Positions 26,470-35,426 of a stretch of DNA of 64,000 nt are shown one piece after another (positions within the stretch are counted from its first letter, which is position 1; each line of letters begins with the position of its first letter). This DNA is from Paraburkholderia caffeinilytica (GTDB taxonomy: Bacteria; Pseudomonadota; Gammaproteobacteria; Burkholderiales; Burkholderiaceae). A model generated the notes under the pieces. That model saw only the letters and a program-made list of their open reading frames with translations, searched no databases and was not told the origin of the DNA. The position numbers and the translations under genes are program-made. The stretch spans positions 4,467,001-4,531,000 of the forward strand of contig NZ_CP031467.1 in the NCBI RefSeq assembly GCF_003368325.1. The letters run 5' to 3'.

Positions 26470-27903
26470 TCACTGCAGCACGCGCTGACCGTAGATCCAT
26501 TCGATACTTCCGTAGGGGGCAAGCTGGTTAAGCTCGACGAGCGCAGAGCTGGCTCCCACCGCACTTCCCTTGACGAACTTCCGGTACGCGCCCTGATAGA
26601 ACAGCACCTCACCTCGCGCCTCCTGCTGGTCGACACCAGACATGCGGGCAAGGATTGCGGTCATTTCCAGCGACGTCCCGTCCCCTCGCCACATACGCAG
26701 CAAGGCGCCGTAGTGCCCGCTGTCATGCTCGGCGTAATACGCTGCATCGCGCTCAAGCGTGGCATTGGCCAGCGACGGATTCTGCGCTCTCGCCATGATG
26801 TACCGGTACACCACCGCCCGGTACGCGAGGAAGCTCGGGCCTTCAAGGGGGGACTGCGCATCCGCAAGCGTATCGATGGCGTCTCGCCATTGCTCCAGTT
26901 GCATGTGCGCGAATGTGGCCGTGACGAACCCCTCTGTGTAGGTGCCCAATACCACGGCTCGCTGCGCATCTGGTTGGCTCGCAGCCCGTTTTCGCGTGTT
27001 GTCGATCTCGGGCGCGAGGAGTGTCAATGCGGCCTGCGGATCGTTCAGCGCGAACAGAATGCCTGCCTTCGTCGCGATCAGATCCCGGTTGTTCTCTCCC
27101 TTCGCCGAGGCCATCGCGCGATCGATAACATCGAGCGCTTCCTTCGACCGACCGAGGGAATCCAGCGCGGCGGCCTCCCTTTTCATCGCCGACGCCCTGT
27201 CCGGGTCGGATGTTGCCGCCGCCTCCTGTTGCCGCGCATCCTGGAGTTGCCGTTCATGATCGGCTTCCAGAAAATTCTTCTTCACATTTTCGAGCGCGAG
27301 ATAGTCGCGTCCCTTCGGACATGCAACAGGGCGCCCCACGGGAGCAGGGTGATCCGGGTCCGTAATATCCATCACGCTCTGCGAGCAACTGCTCGTACCC
27401 TGGAAAGCGAAGTCAACGTGATATTTTCGTCCTTGTTCTGGTGTGAACGATGTGACAATCGGTCCGCATGAACCGGAATAGCGGTTCGGCACTTCAGGCC
27501 CGGAAAGGCCTTTCACCTGGACGGGTACGCCGGGCTGTACATATTGCTCCCGCGAGGTTTCGTTACGAAGCACCGCCTTGTTAAGCTTCTCCGTCAAGTT
27601 CGCAATCCCTGGCAGCAGGACCTCCCTGCCGCTGTGGAAAACGCGGCCGACCGGCTCGAAGCCGCTGCAAGCCTGCGTCGACGTGCTTGTCCAGTACCCG
27701 ACGGCCATCGGCATTCCGCTGGAGGTGAACGTCAGTTTCGCTGCATTGGGGTCGGCGGCTTTTCCCGCCTGAAGTTGCCGTGTCTCTTGCTGCCGTACGG
27801 CGGTCTGGTCTGCCGGAGGGCGCCGATGGGCGCAGCCGGTCAATGCGAGCATTGACGCGAGAGTGGTAGCGATGGTTAGTGTGGTTAGTGTTTTTTTTGA
27901 CAT
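26470..27903 (-). CDS. Large lipoprotein with TPR-like C-terminal half
   Basis: This 477-residue protein has a lipoprotein signal (LASMLALTGCAHRRPP). The first half (about 50-210) has paired cysteines (QACSGFEP; SGSCGPIV; SSCSQSV; VACPKG) suggesting disulfides. The second half is helical with TPR-like spacing (KREAAALDSLGRSKEALDVI; AGILFALNDPQAALTLLAPE). It lies just past the CDI module remnants, on the same strand. It is too large to be BcpO, the small lipoprotein of Burkholderia CDI loci. Role unknown; probably an outer-membrane periplasmic scaffold. Confidence 0.7.
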   Translation of the reverse strand: MSKKTLTTLTIATTLASMLALTGCAHRRPPADQTAVRQQETRQLQAGKAADPNAAKLTFTSSGMPMAVGYWTSTSTQACSGFEPVGRVFHSGREVLLPGIANLTEKLNKAVLRNETSREQYVQPGVPVQVKGLSGPEVPNRYSGSCGPIVTSFTPEQGRKYHVDFAFQGTSSCSQSVMDITDPDHPAPVGRPVACPKGRDYLALENVKKNFLEADHERQLQDARQQEAAATSDPDRASAMKREAAALDSLGRSKEALDVIDRAMASAKGENNRDLIATKAGILFALNDPQAALTLLAPEIDNTRKRAASQPDAQRAVVLGTYTEGFVTATFAHMQLEQWRDAIDTLADAQSPLEGPSFLAYRAVVYRYIMARAQNPSLANATLERDAAYYAEHDSGHYGALLRMWRGDGTSLEMTAILARMSGVDQQEARGEVLFYQGAYRKFVKGSAVGASSALVELNQLAPYGSIEWIYGQRVLQ

Positions 27904-27989
27904 TTGGTCTTGTTACGTTACGTTGCTTGCTGTGCCAGACCACCACCAACTCATCGCAGGAGTTGGTCATGGCCGACGTTAATCTCAAA

Positions 27990-28146
27990 TCATGTACTGC
28001 TTACCCCGAGCGCTACGTCATCATCCGGCAGTCGTTGCTGTCCCTCTGGCGTTTCTCCCTTTTGCAACTCCGCCAGCTTCAGCTTTTCATTCTGGTGCAA
28101 CTGCCGGTCGTAGAGAACACTGCCTGTGAGCGCAATTGGCGACCCT
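27990..28146 (-). pseudogene. Remnant CdiA C-terminal module (LYD delimiter)
   Basis: The fragment reads ALTGSVLYDRQLHQNEK, then LKLAELQKGETPEGQQRL, then stops. It parallels the LYN segment of the 30736-35298 exoprotein (LYNKEMHKSQKDKLAELQKD and ETPDEQQRL). Only about 50 codons remain and no toxin domain follows, so it is a dead end of the orphan module array. Confidence 0.6.
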
Positions 28147-28155
28147 ACATATCGA

Positions 28156-28602
28156 TTATTTGCATGTCTTGCTTGTGGTGGCGTTGTACCTCATGGATAT
28201 GAGAACAGTTGGCGTGTTCTTGTAGTCCCCAACGTTTTCTTGAATCTCCGCAAGCACGCCCTTTTTACAGAAAGAAGCGGGGTTAGTCGGAATCTGCTCC
28301 CAGCCGAGATCAACTAGGGTTTTGATGTCCCTATTCCGAAGCTGCTGCGACCACGAATCCGTGCGAATCAGGAGCGATAACAGCGCTCCGCCGAACTTCG
28401 CGTTCTCATTTCGATAGACGACAACCCCCCCGTTTCCGAGCATCGTCGCCATGTCGGTTTTCATCATGCTCATCCTTACACTTGCGTCAGTCGTTGATGG
28501 ATTTTTTATCAAGACGTAAATGAGGATGAACAACCACAACACCACCGCCAGTGCTACTACGTAGTGCTTGGCGGGGCGGCCCAAAATTTGATTGTCTGGC
28601 AT
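28156..28602 (-). CDS. Membrane protein, candidate immunity protein for the 28.6-28.95 kb module
   Basis: This 148-residue protein has one membrane span (VVALAVVLWLFILIYVLI, about 15-32) and a soluble domain behind it containing two cysteines. It follows directly on the fourth toxin-module fragment, where a CDI immunity gene is expected, and is clearly AT-richer than the exoprotein genes, as immunity genes usually are. No family is recognised, so the immunity role is inferred only from position. Confidence 0.55.
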   Translation of the reverse strand: MPDNQILGRPAKHYVVALAVVLWLFILIYVLIKNPSTTDASVRMSMMKTDMATMLGNGGVVVYRNENAKFGGALLSLLIRTDSWSQQLRNRDIKTLVDLGWEQIPTNPASFCKKGVLAEIQENVGDYKNTPTVLISMRYNATTSKTCK

Positions 28603-28610
28603 GATCCAAT

Positions 28611-28951
28611 TATTGTGATGCGGGAAGTTTGAACACAGGCAAAGAACATGTTGGCGTTAGCTTTCTGCGCCGCCGTCGCCTGGAACATGTACCCGGGGCC
28701 GCAACTCGGACAATTCGGGTCAGCAGGCAGCAATGCATGTGCTTGACTCAGGAACTCGCTCGCAGCCTCGTTCCACTACCCCGACACGCCATTCTGCACC
28801 TGACGGAAGGCCTGCTGAGCGAGTTCCTCCTGCGCTACCGCGACTTGGGCATCACTCGGCGGATTGCCGCCATTCATCAATCGAGCAAACGTCTTGGCGT
28901 TGTCCTTGATCCACTGCTGCTCGGTCGGGTGCAACTGGCGGTTGTAAAGGT
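28611..28951 (-). pseudogene. Orphan CdiA C-terminal module interrupted by an amber codon
   Basis: The frame begins at DLYNRQLHPTEQQWIKDN only two bases after the preceding immunity stop, runs to a TAG at 28776-28778, and then continues coherently (WNEAASEFLSQAHALLPADP, with a CPSCGPGY segment). The amber therefore interrupts one open frame. No pretoxin repeat precedes the LYN motif. It looks like a toxin module deposited by recombination and now broken. Confidence 0.55.
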
Positions 28952-29098
28952 CTATGGTTTTATTGGATTGAATATATGCCAAATAAATAATCCGAATATT
29001 AATGCAACTATCGCTGTCGTAACAATCCAATAAGCCCGCTTTGCAGCAGGGCTCATCTTTTTCCAAGTTTCATCATCCGGCCCGCCTGGAGCAACCAT
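28952..29098 (-). CDS. 48-residue single-span membrane protein, candidate immunity protein
   Basis: The frame starts MVAPGGPDDETWKKMSPAAK and holds one membrane span (AYWIVTTAIVALIFGLFIW), ending HIFNPIKP. Its ATG overlaps the stop of the upstream toxin module in the sequence TAATG, the coupling typical of toxin/immunity pairs. It is AT-rich against its GC-rich partner. A one-helix immunity protein would suit a toxin acting at the inner membrane; that is inference. Confidence 0.6.
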   Translation of the reverse strand: MVAPGGPDDETWKKMSPAAKRAYWIVTTAIVALIFGLFIWHIFNPIKP

Positions 29099-30423
29099 TA
29101 CTGCCCTCCGTTTCCTTTAAGAACCTGAACTGAGTGGCTAACTGGCACTACTCCAGCGGATAGCTTACCGGGGGTTGCCACTCCCAATTCAAGCGCCGTA
29201 CTCCCCCCGTACGAGTGAGTAATAGCAATAAATGCGTTCATGTCTAATGGCGTAGGTATTGAGACGTAAAATTGATTCGAATTTCCGTTTAAAAATGAAC
29301 TTGTTGAGGCTGCATCATTTGCACCAAATATCCAGCCGATCGTGCCGCTCGCCCCAAGTTTAAAGGTAATTGAGCGAGGATCCCCTTGGCTAACGCTGCC
29401 CGCCAAGTAAGTACTGTAATTGTAAAGGTTCACCGCAGCTGAGCCTGACACCGACAGCGCCCCCCCACTAACGGTGGCAAAATCTGGCGCAAGGCCACGA
29501 TAGCTTGTGCCTAACCCCGCAGAATAGTCTCCCGTATTCCAGCCAGATGAGAAAGGACCGTACGGATCGACGCTCGGAGCCGCCGCCTGCGTCGTAGACG
29601 GCGGATTCCAGCTATAGGGCGAATTCGCTCCGCCTGTATTCTGCACGATCAGATTTTGCAGCGCCTGCGATGGCGTGGCCAGCATCGACGGGTCTTGCAC
29701 CAGATAATTGCCCGAGCTGTCCGTCACAAGCTTCATGCCAGTGGTGTCGTAGACTGCGCTGGCTGGCGTGTTCGCATTCAGCGGCACCACCACACCCGTC
29801 GCCACGATTTCGCCATACTGGCTGTTGTTGGCTGCCCGCATCGCGTTTTCGACCTGAGCGGCGGTGATCGGCGAGCCATCCGGGTTCGCGATACCCTGTG
29901 CGGCCGCACTCGCAGCTATCTGCTGGGCAGCGGTCTTTTCCTGCGGGTGCAACTGCCGGTTGTACAGATCCGCACCAAAGGCCCCGTTCGCCCCGCTCAT
30001 CGCTCCCGCAGACCCACCCAGCGCGCCACCTGCCACGCCCCCCGCCAGCCCGGACGCCACATTCGACAGCAGCTTCCCGCCAGCCGTATCGCCCAGTGCA
30101 TTGCCAACCGCATTCCCCACGACATCGCCCGCCACCGTGCCGCCCACCGCGCCAGCCACACTGCCGCCGCCCAGCGCCGCACCCAGCCCCGCAACGACCG
30201 CATGCGATGCGATCCGCGCCGCTCCGTCGTTCCCCCACAGCGCCGCCTGCTGGTTTGCCGCGTCCAGATTTGCCTGGGCCTGCGCTTCATCCTGCGGATC
30301 ATTCGCCGCATCCCGGGCAGCCCTCGCCTTTGCGGCGTTCAGGTTCGCCTGGTCCTCCAGCTTCGTCGCGATGTCCCCCACCACCTGCATCCCCACCTGC
30401 GCAGTGGCTTGCTGGATCGCCAT
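29098..30423 (-). CDS. Orphan CdiA C-terminal module with pretoxin region (third module)
   Basis: This 441-residue frame lacks any secretion signal and starts inside a pretoxin region (QVGMQVVGDIATKLEDQANL, then a glycine/alanine repeat zone) nearly identical to that of the neighbouring exoprotein. The delimiter DLYNRQLHPQEK lies at residue about 152. Downstream is a variable domain ending LNAFIAITHSYGG-like then STALELGVATPGKLSAGVVP, glycine- and serine-rich and probably beta-structured. I do not recognise the toxin. The homology starts at the FDAQKV codons just after the second immunity gene. It could be expressed only after recombination into a full exoprotein gene. Confidence 0.7.
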   Translation of the reverse strand: MAIQQATAQVGMQVVGDIATKLEDQANLNAAKARAARDAANDPQDEAQAQANLDAANQQAALWGNDGAARIASHAVVAGLGAALGGGSVAGAVGGTVAGDVVGNAVGNALGDTAGGKLLSNVASGLAGGVAGGALGGSAGAMSGANGAFGADLYNRQLHPQEKTAAQQIAASAAAQGIANPDGSPITAAQVENAMRAANNSQYGEIVATGVVVPLNANTPASAVYDTTGMKLVTDSSGNYLVQDPSMLATPSQALQNLIVQNTGGANSPYSWNPPSTTQAAAPSVDPYGPFSSGWNTGDYSAGLGTSYRGLAPDFATVSGGALSVSGSAAVNLYNYSTYLAGSVSQGDPRSITFKLGASGTIGWIFGANDAASTSSFLNGNSNQFYVSIPTPLDMNAFIAITHSYGGSTALELGVATPGKLSAGVVPVSHSVQVLKGNGGQ

Positions 30424-30450
30424 GTCGTTGCCGACCTTCTGCGCATCGAA
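29955..30450. repeat. Long direct repeat, copy A (pretoxin region)
   Basis: About 495 bases, from the LYN codons to the FDAQKV codons, are nearly the same as 31701-32200, with scattered mostly silent differences. The offset is about 1.74 kb. These pretoxin repeats flank the second toxin/immunity module and give a substrate for homologous module exchange. Confidence 0.75.
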
Positions 30451-30467
30451 CTTTGCTGTTTTGCGGA

Positions 30468-30734
30468 TTAACTAATGACTTCCTTCACGTAGGTCACAAA
30501 TTTGTTTCGCCCTGCTTCCTCTAAATGCAGCCGACCGCAAGCAGGGCAGCGATATGCGGTAATTCCGTTTTCCATAATCGTGTCGTAAAAAACCTCGTCA
30601 CTGAGTACCTTTCCTTCGTTTAGCGCACCACCTATTTCGTCAATCGTCCTTTCTGGAACAAGCGCCCACTCGCTGTCAGTCGTGCCGCCAGACAAATTGA
30701 TAACATGACCACACCTACAAGCAAATTTTGGCAT
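30468..30734 (-). CDS. Zinc-ribbon-like small protein, candidate immunity protein
   Basis: This 88-residue protein has a cysteine pair at FACRCGHVI and another at RCPACGRLH, suggesting a zinc ribbon, with an acidic middle part. It starts one base after the stop of the 30736-35298 exoprotein fragment, with GGAAGG as ribosome site, the place of a CDI immunity gene. It is AT-richer than the exoprotein. Function as immunity protein against the nuclease-like toxin is inferred from position. Confidence 0.62.
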   Translation of the reverse strand: MPKFACRCGHVINLSGGTTDSEWALVPERTIDEIGGALNEGKVLSDEVFYDTIMENGITAYRCPACGRLHLEEAGRNKFVTYVKEVIS

Positions 30735-30735
30735 T

Positions 30736-33700
30736 TTACCTTCCGATAACTGGACGATTGAAGCGAACAATCGCTCCATCTGAATTCTGGAAAAAGAGCG
30801 TCTGAAGATTCTGAGCGTTGGGTTTCCCCCATGTTCGAGCCGCAATCGATGCCATGTCTGCGCTGGACAAATCGGCCTGCACGAGCACACCATCGCCCTG
30901 ACTGGCCTTCTTCTCGATGTTCTTGACGATGTTCGACGGATCCAGATTCTCAGGCGTATAAACATCAATCTGCCCAACGCCTTTTATTGATAGATCTGCC
31001 GTTCGGACATCACTAATCCCCTGCGAATTCGCCGTCGGTTGATGACTCACATCGTATCCGAGATTCGCCAACCCTTGTCCCGCACGAATCTCGTTTGAAT
31101 CAGGCGTCGCGCCAGGTTCGACGGTGACATTACCCTTTGCGCCGTCGCTTCCACCACTCCCGCTCGACAGGATCGGAGTCCCCGGCACGACCACCGGCGG
31201 CGTCGCCCCTACTGGCGCTGGACCCATCGGCGTCATACCCATTACCGGCATGGATGGCGTCACCACCGCTGGCGTCGGCGGCGTCCCACCGCCCCCGCCG
31301 TTCGTCCGATTCAGGTCGTCCGGATTGACGTACGATCCCTGCGGGCCGTTCTGCGCAATCTTGTTCAGAAAAGCGTTACCGAAATTCGCCGCGCCACGGC
31401 CTACGCTCGCCAGATACTGCGCAACCCAGTCTTTCGCCTGGCTGGCAATGTCGGCCGCCGCATCGGCATTACTGTACTGCGGGAACAATCCGGTCGCCTG
31501 CAACTCGCCAAGTTCAGTCACATAACCCGCACCACGCTGCTGCGAGGCCAGTGCCGCTGCCTTCCTGGGATTGTTATCCGAGAGGTCTGCTGCGCACCCG
31601 ACCAGCGCACAAGCCGCATCAGCTAGCCTCTGCTGTTCGTCCGGTGTCTCATCCTTTTGCAGTTCGGCCAGTTTGTCCTTCTGGGACTTGTGCATCTCCT
31701 TGTTGTACAGGTCCGCACCCAGGGCTCCGTTCGCCCCGCTCATCGCTCCCGCCGACCCGCCTAGCGCGCCACCTGCCACGCCCCCCGCCAGCCCGGACGC
31801 CACATTCGACAGCAGCTTCCCGCCAGCCGTATCACCCAGCGCATTGCCAACCGCATTCCCGACCAGGTCGCCCGCGACCGTGCCGCCCACGGCGCCCGCG
31901 ACGCTGCCTCCGCCCAGCGCCGCACCCAGCCCCGCCACGACCGCATGGGACGCAATCCGCGCCGCCCCGTCGTTGCCCCACAGCGCTGCCTGCCGGTTCG
32001 CCGCGTCCAGATCCGCCTGGGCCTGCGCTTCATCCTGCGGATCATTCGCCGCATCCCGGGCAGCCCTCGCCCTGTCGGCGTTCAGGTTCGCCTGGTCCTC
32101 CAGCTTCGTCGCGATATCCCCCACCACCTGCATCCCGACCTGTTCCGCCCCCTGCTGCACGGCCATGTCGTCCTGCACCTTCTGCGCATCGAACCCGTTC
32201 GTCACCGCACCGTTTGCATTTGCCACGTCACGGCTCAGGCCCGCCGTACTGTCGTGACCGGTGCCCGCATCACCTCGCACCGTGATTGTCGCCGGACTCA
32301 CCGCCGCATACGTCATCCCCGAGGCACTGCTACTCACGCCCGCCACACCAAGACCCGATGGGCCGAACTGATTCTGGTACGGGCTATCCTTCGACGGACT
32401 GAAGCTCACCCCCGCGGCCGAGCTCTCACCCGCCGATCCGCTCAGGCTCGCACCCAGAGTCAAACCCGAGGACTCGGCCGTGTTCTGCAGATTGGTATAG
32501 CCGAACGTCTGCGTCGACAGCGTGTTTTTATCCTGCGCCGCCGTACTCGCGATCACGCCACCGTCCAGTTGCGTGTGATTGCCCACCTGGATGTTGAATC
32601 CGCCGTCGCCCGCGCGGATTCCGCTTTGCACGTTCACCGACTGGAAGCGATTCCTGATGGTCTGATCGCTGGCGCTAGCGCTGCCGCTGACCGTCGAGCC
32701 ATAGCAGATCGGCGGCACGCAGATGCTCATATTGAAGCCGCCGCTCACCTGCTTGCTGTCGTAGCTGTCCGTGTCCTGCACGCTCTGGATGTTCAGATCG
32801 CGGCCCACGTTCGCATCGACCGTATTACCGGCCACCTCCGCGCCGCGCAGGTTCGTATCGCGCCCGCTGGTGATCGACAGGTTGTTCGCGGCGGTAATCT
32901 GTGTGTCGCGGTTGGTGACACTGTCGCCATTCGCGTGGCCCTTCGCAGCGCTCGCGGCCAGCTCGATCGTGAAGCCGTTCTGCTGGCCTCCCAGGCCGAA
33001 ACCTACACCGATGCTCCCGCTGCTGCTGCTGTTGCTGCTCGTCTGGTGCGCCAGGTCCTGCGCGCTTTGCAGGTTGATGTCGCGTGCCGCGTTGAGCACC
33101 ACGTCGTTACCAGAAATCAGCGTGCCGCGGGAATTGATGTCGCCGTCGGTAGCAAGGCCGTTCGCGTCTTTCGCGCCGCTGCCGGTCGCCACCAGCGTCA
33201 CGGTGCCGCCTGCGCCCAGCGTGCTTCCACCGTTGACCGTCGAGCTCTGCTGCGACTCGCTGTGGCTGCTGCCGCCGCCCACACTGACCGTTACCTTGAC
33301 GAGGGCCTGACTGCTCGACCCGGCATCGGCAAGTTGTTCGGCCGTCCTGGCCACGTCGTAGACGGCCAGCGCAGCCTTGGCGCCATCGAGCGCCGCCAGC
33401 CGCGGATCGCTCGCGCGATGCGAGCCGGCCGCCTGGTTGATCGCCGCAGCGGCATTGCCTGCCGCGCCGCCCAGCGCCAGCGTCACGCCGTACTGGCTGG
33501 CGCTCTGGCTCATACTGCTCTGCTGTGCGTCCGTGCCCGGATCAAGATTCAGGTTCTGCCCGATCAGCGTCAGGTCCTTGCCTGCGGACAGGTCCGCGCC
33601 CTGTACAGTGATGTCCTGTTTCGCATCCAGCGTCACGTTGCCTTTGCCGCTCACGATCTGACTGCGGATCGTACTCTGCGTCTGTCCCGCCGTGTCCTGC

Positions 33701-35298
33701 ACCGAATGGCTGTTCGCCACGCCCACGGTAAAGCCCGTGCCGCTGCCGTTGCTGCCCAGGCTGCCAAACTGATGGCCGCTGGACTCCTGGTGGCTCGTGT
33801 TCGTATCCGTGCCGGCCAGCACATTGATCGCACCGGCGCTCGCCACCAGATCGACGCCCTGCGTCCCGCTGATGCCTGAACCGATCACATCGATGTCGCC
33901 CGTGTGGCTCTTCACGATCACGCTGTTGCCGGTAACGACCGTCGCCGTCTGCTGCGTCGACGACGAGTTGCCGTCCTGACTGCTTCTACCGGCGTTATAC
34001 GGCGACGAACTCACACCACCTGTGTTCGGACCGCCCTGAATCCAGCGCGACAGGTCGCCCAGACTCGGGCTCGCCAGTTGAAAGCTCGAACTCGAACTGC
34101 TCGACTGCGTGCTCTGCTGCATCTGGTCGGTCGAGGCCTGGAACGTGACATTGCGATTCGCGTCGAAGCTCGCCGTGCCTTTCGCAAAGATGGTCGAACC
34201 GGTCACGCTGATGTCGCCGTCGAGCGGCTGGCCGTTCGCGTCGGTCAGCGCACCGCCGGTCGCGACCAGGCTCACGTTGTTACCACCACGCAACGTACTG
34301 CCCGCATTGGACAGGCTCGACTGGGTGGTCGTGCTTGAACTGCTGCTGTGCCCGTACGACAGCGACACTGAAGGCGTATCGAGCGTACTCGCAGTAATCT
34401 CATTCGCAATGCCGGTGCCCCGCTGGTAAGCATTGCCCGACGAGCCCGCCGCCTTGAGGTTGCGCGCGGTATCGAGCGGAGTACCGGTCACGCCCACCGT
34501 GACGCCGCTCAAATGCGCCGACTGCTGATCCCGCGATTGCGCCGTATCCTGACTCGTGTCGATCGTGATGTTCTGCGCCTTGATACCGATGTTGCCGGTC
34601 TTGCCCGTCACATCATCCGCCGCCTGGTTGGCGATGATGTCGCTGCCGCCAATATGAACGTCCTTGCCCGCCGTGATCGACACGTTGCCCTGTACAGCGC
34701 CGACCGTACTGCGCGACTGGCTCTGCGTGACGGAACTCGCGTCGTACTGATCCTTCTGCTCGCTCGAGCCGACGCTGAAGCCGATTCCGCCGCTTCCCGA
34801 CAATCCCGAATGCTTGACATCGTGGAGTTCGGAATCCTGATAAGTATCGGTCGCAGCAAGGATATTCACGCTGCCCTTTGCAGCGAGCGCAACAGCGTTC
34901 GTTCCGACGATGCTGCTGCCGGTCACGTTGATGTCCTTGCCGCTGATGACCGACACGCCATCGGCCGAGATTGTGCTGCCATCGGCCTGCGTCGTTGTCT
35001 GATCGACCCGATCGACCGCGCTGGTATGGCTCGCGACGCCGCTGTGGCTGCCGGTCCCGTAAGTGTTCGAGACATGCGTCTCCGTCGTGGTGCCGACATT
35101 CACGTTCCCTGACGCCATCAGCACCGCGTTGCCCTTGTCGAGCGAGACCGTGCTGCCCACCACGTTGATGTCCTTACCGGACACGATACTCAGGCTGTCG
35201 CCGCTCCTGAGCGTTGTGCCCGTCACTACGTCGTCGGATGTGTGCAGCGTCTCCGCGTAGCTGCCGTGATGGTCGCTGCCGGAACTGTTGCTGTCCAC
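30736..35298 (-). CDS. CdiA/FhaB-type exoprotein C-terminal part, with nuclease-like toxin (second module)
   Basis: This 1520-residue open frame (GTG at 35298) begins in the middle of a filamentous-haemagglutinin repeat region and has no signal peptide or TPS domain. Many repeats of the form SGKDINVxGS and AGKDLxL follow, with a VCVPPICYGS element near residue 860. A pretoxin region and the delimiter DLYNKEMHKSQKDKL lie at about 1196. After a proline-rich linker the last 115 residues (AGQGLANLGYDVSHQP, IKGVGQIDVYTPENLDPSN, NIVKNIEKKASQGD, TWGKPNAQN) fit the CdiA-CT tRNase-type, PD-(D/E)XK-fold nuclease pattern as I recall it. It is joined upstream to a short stray pretoxin piece (35299-35383). 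It is probably not secreted as it stands. Confidence 0.75.
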   Translation of the reverse strand: MDSNSSGSDHHGSYAETLHTSDDVVTGTTLRSGDSLSIVSGKDINVVGSTVSLDKGNAVLMASGNVNVGTTTETHVSNTYGTGSHSGVASHTSAVDRVDQTTTQADGSTISADGVSVISGKDINVTGSSIVGTNAVALAAKGSVNILAATDTYQDSELHDVKHSGLSGSGGIGFSVGSSEQKDQYDASSVTQSQSRSTVGAVQGNVSITAGKDVHIGGSDIIANQAADDVTGKTGNIGIKAQNITIDTSQDTAQSRDQQSAHLSGVTVGVTGTPLDTARNLKAAGSSGNAYQRGTGIANEITASTLDTPSVSLSYGHSSSSSTTTQSSLSNAGSTLRGGNNVSLVATGGALTDANGQPLDGDISVTGSTIFAKGTASFDANRNVTFQASTDQMQQSTQSSSSSSSFQLASPSLGDLSRWIQGGPNTGGVSSSPYNAGRSSQDGNSSSTQQTATVVTGNSVIVKSHTGDIDVIGSGISGTQGVDLVASAGAINVLAGTDTNTSHQESSGHQFGSLGSNGSGTGFTVGVANSHSVQDTAGQTQSTIRSQIVSGKGNVTLDAKQDITVQGADLSAGKDLTLIGQNLNLDPGTDAQQSSMSQSASQYGVTLALGGAAGNAAAAINQAAGSHRASDPRLAALDGAKAALAVYDVARTAEQLADAGSSSQALVKVTVSVGGGSSHSESQQSSTVNGGSTLGAGGTVTLVATGSGAKDANGLATDGDINSRGTLISGNDVVLNAARDINLQSAQDLAHQTSSNSSSSGSIGVGFGLGGQQNGFTIELAASAAKGHANGDSVTNRDTQITAANNLSITSGRDTNLRGAEVAGNTVDANVGRDLNIQSVQDTDSYDSKQVSGGFNMSICVPPICYGSTVSGSASASDQTIRNRFQSVNVQSGIRAGDGGFNIQVGNHTQLDGGVIASTAAQDKNTLSTQTFGYTNLQNTAESSGLTLGASLSGSAGESSAAGVSFSPSKDSPYQNQFGPSGLGVAGVSSSASGMTYAAVSPATITVRGDAGTGHDSTAGLSRDVANANGAVTNGFDAQKVQDDMAVQQGAEQVGMQVVGDIATKLEDQANLNADRARAARDAANDPQDEAQAQADLDAANRQAALWGNDGAARIASHAVVAGLGAALGGGSVAGAVGGTVAGDLVGNAVGNALGDTAGGKLLSNVASGLAGGVAGGALGGSAGAMSGANGALGADLYNKEMHKSQKDKLAELQKDETPDEQQRLADAACALVGCAADLSDNNPRKAAALASQQRGAGYVTELGELQATGLFPQYSNADAAADIASQAKDWVAQYLASVGRGAANFGNAFLNKIAQNGPQGSYVNPDDLNRTNGGGGGTPPTPAVVTPSMPVMGMTPMGPAPVGATPPVVVPGTPILSSGSGGSDGAKGNVTVEPGATPDSNEIRAGQGLANLGYDVSHQPTANSQGISDVRTADLSIKGVGQIDVYTPENLDPSNIVKNIEKKASQGDGVLVQADLSSADMASIAARTWGKPNAQNLQTLFFQNSDGAIVRFNRPVIGR
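31701..32200. repeat. Long direct repeat, copy B (pretoxin region)
   Basis: Counterpart of the repeat at 29955-30450, located just upstream of the LYN codons of the second exoprotein fragment. Confidence 0.75.
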
Positions 35299-35383
35299 CG
35301 TCGACGTCGCGGTCGCCGCTTGCCATCACCGTCAATGCGGTCAGCACCTGACGATAGGTCCCGCCCGGTCCCCATTCATTCAC
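35299..35383 (-). pseudogene. Stray pretoxin fragment between modules
   Basis: The fragment encodes EWGPGGTYRQVLTALTV, matching EWGPSGSYRQILTALTV inside the main exoprotein (about 36.8 kb). It is spliced out of frame or near-frame onto the repeat region of the second exoprotein part. It marks a recombination joint. Confidence 0.6.
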
Positions 35384-35426
35384 GCCTTACTGAAGTCATG
35401 GCGATTTAATTCACCCATAACAAAAC

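Noticed and set aside
28156-28602. Reading the 148-residue membrane protein as BcpO
   Set aside because: It has no lipobox and sits as an immunity gene in the module order.
31945-33879. Long rightward open frame of 644 codons opposite the exoprotein
   Set aside because: It is antisense to a clear haemagglutinin-repeat coding frame, is rich in Arg/Ala/His as GC-rich shadows are, and has no domain.
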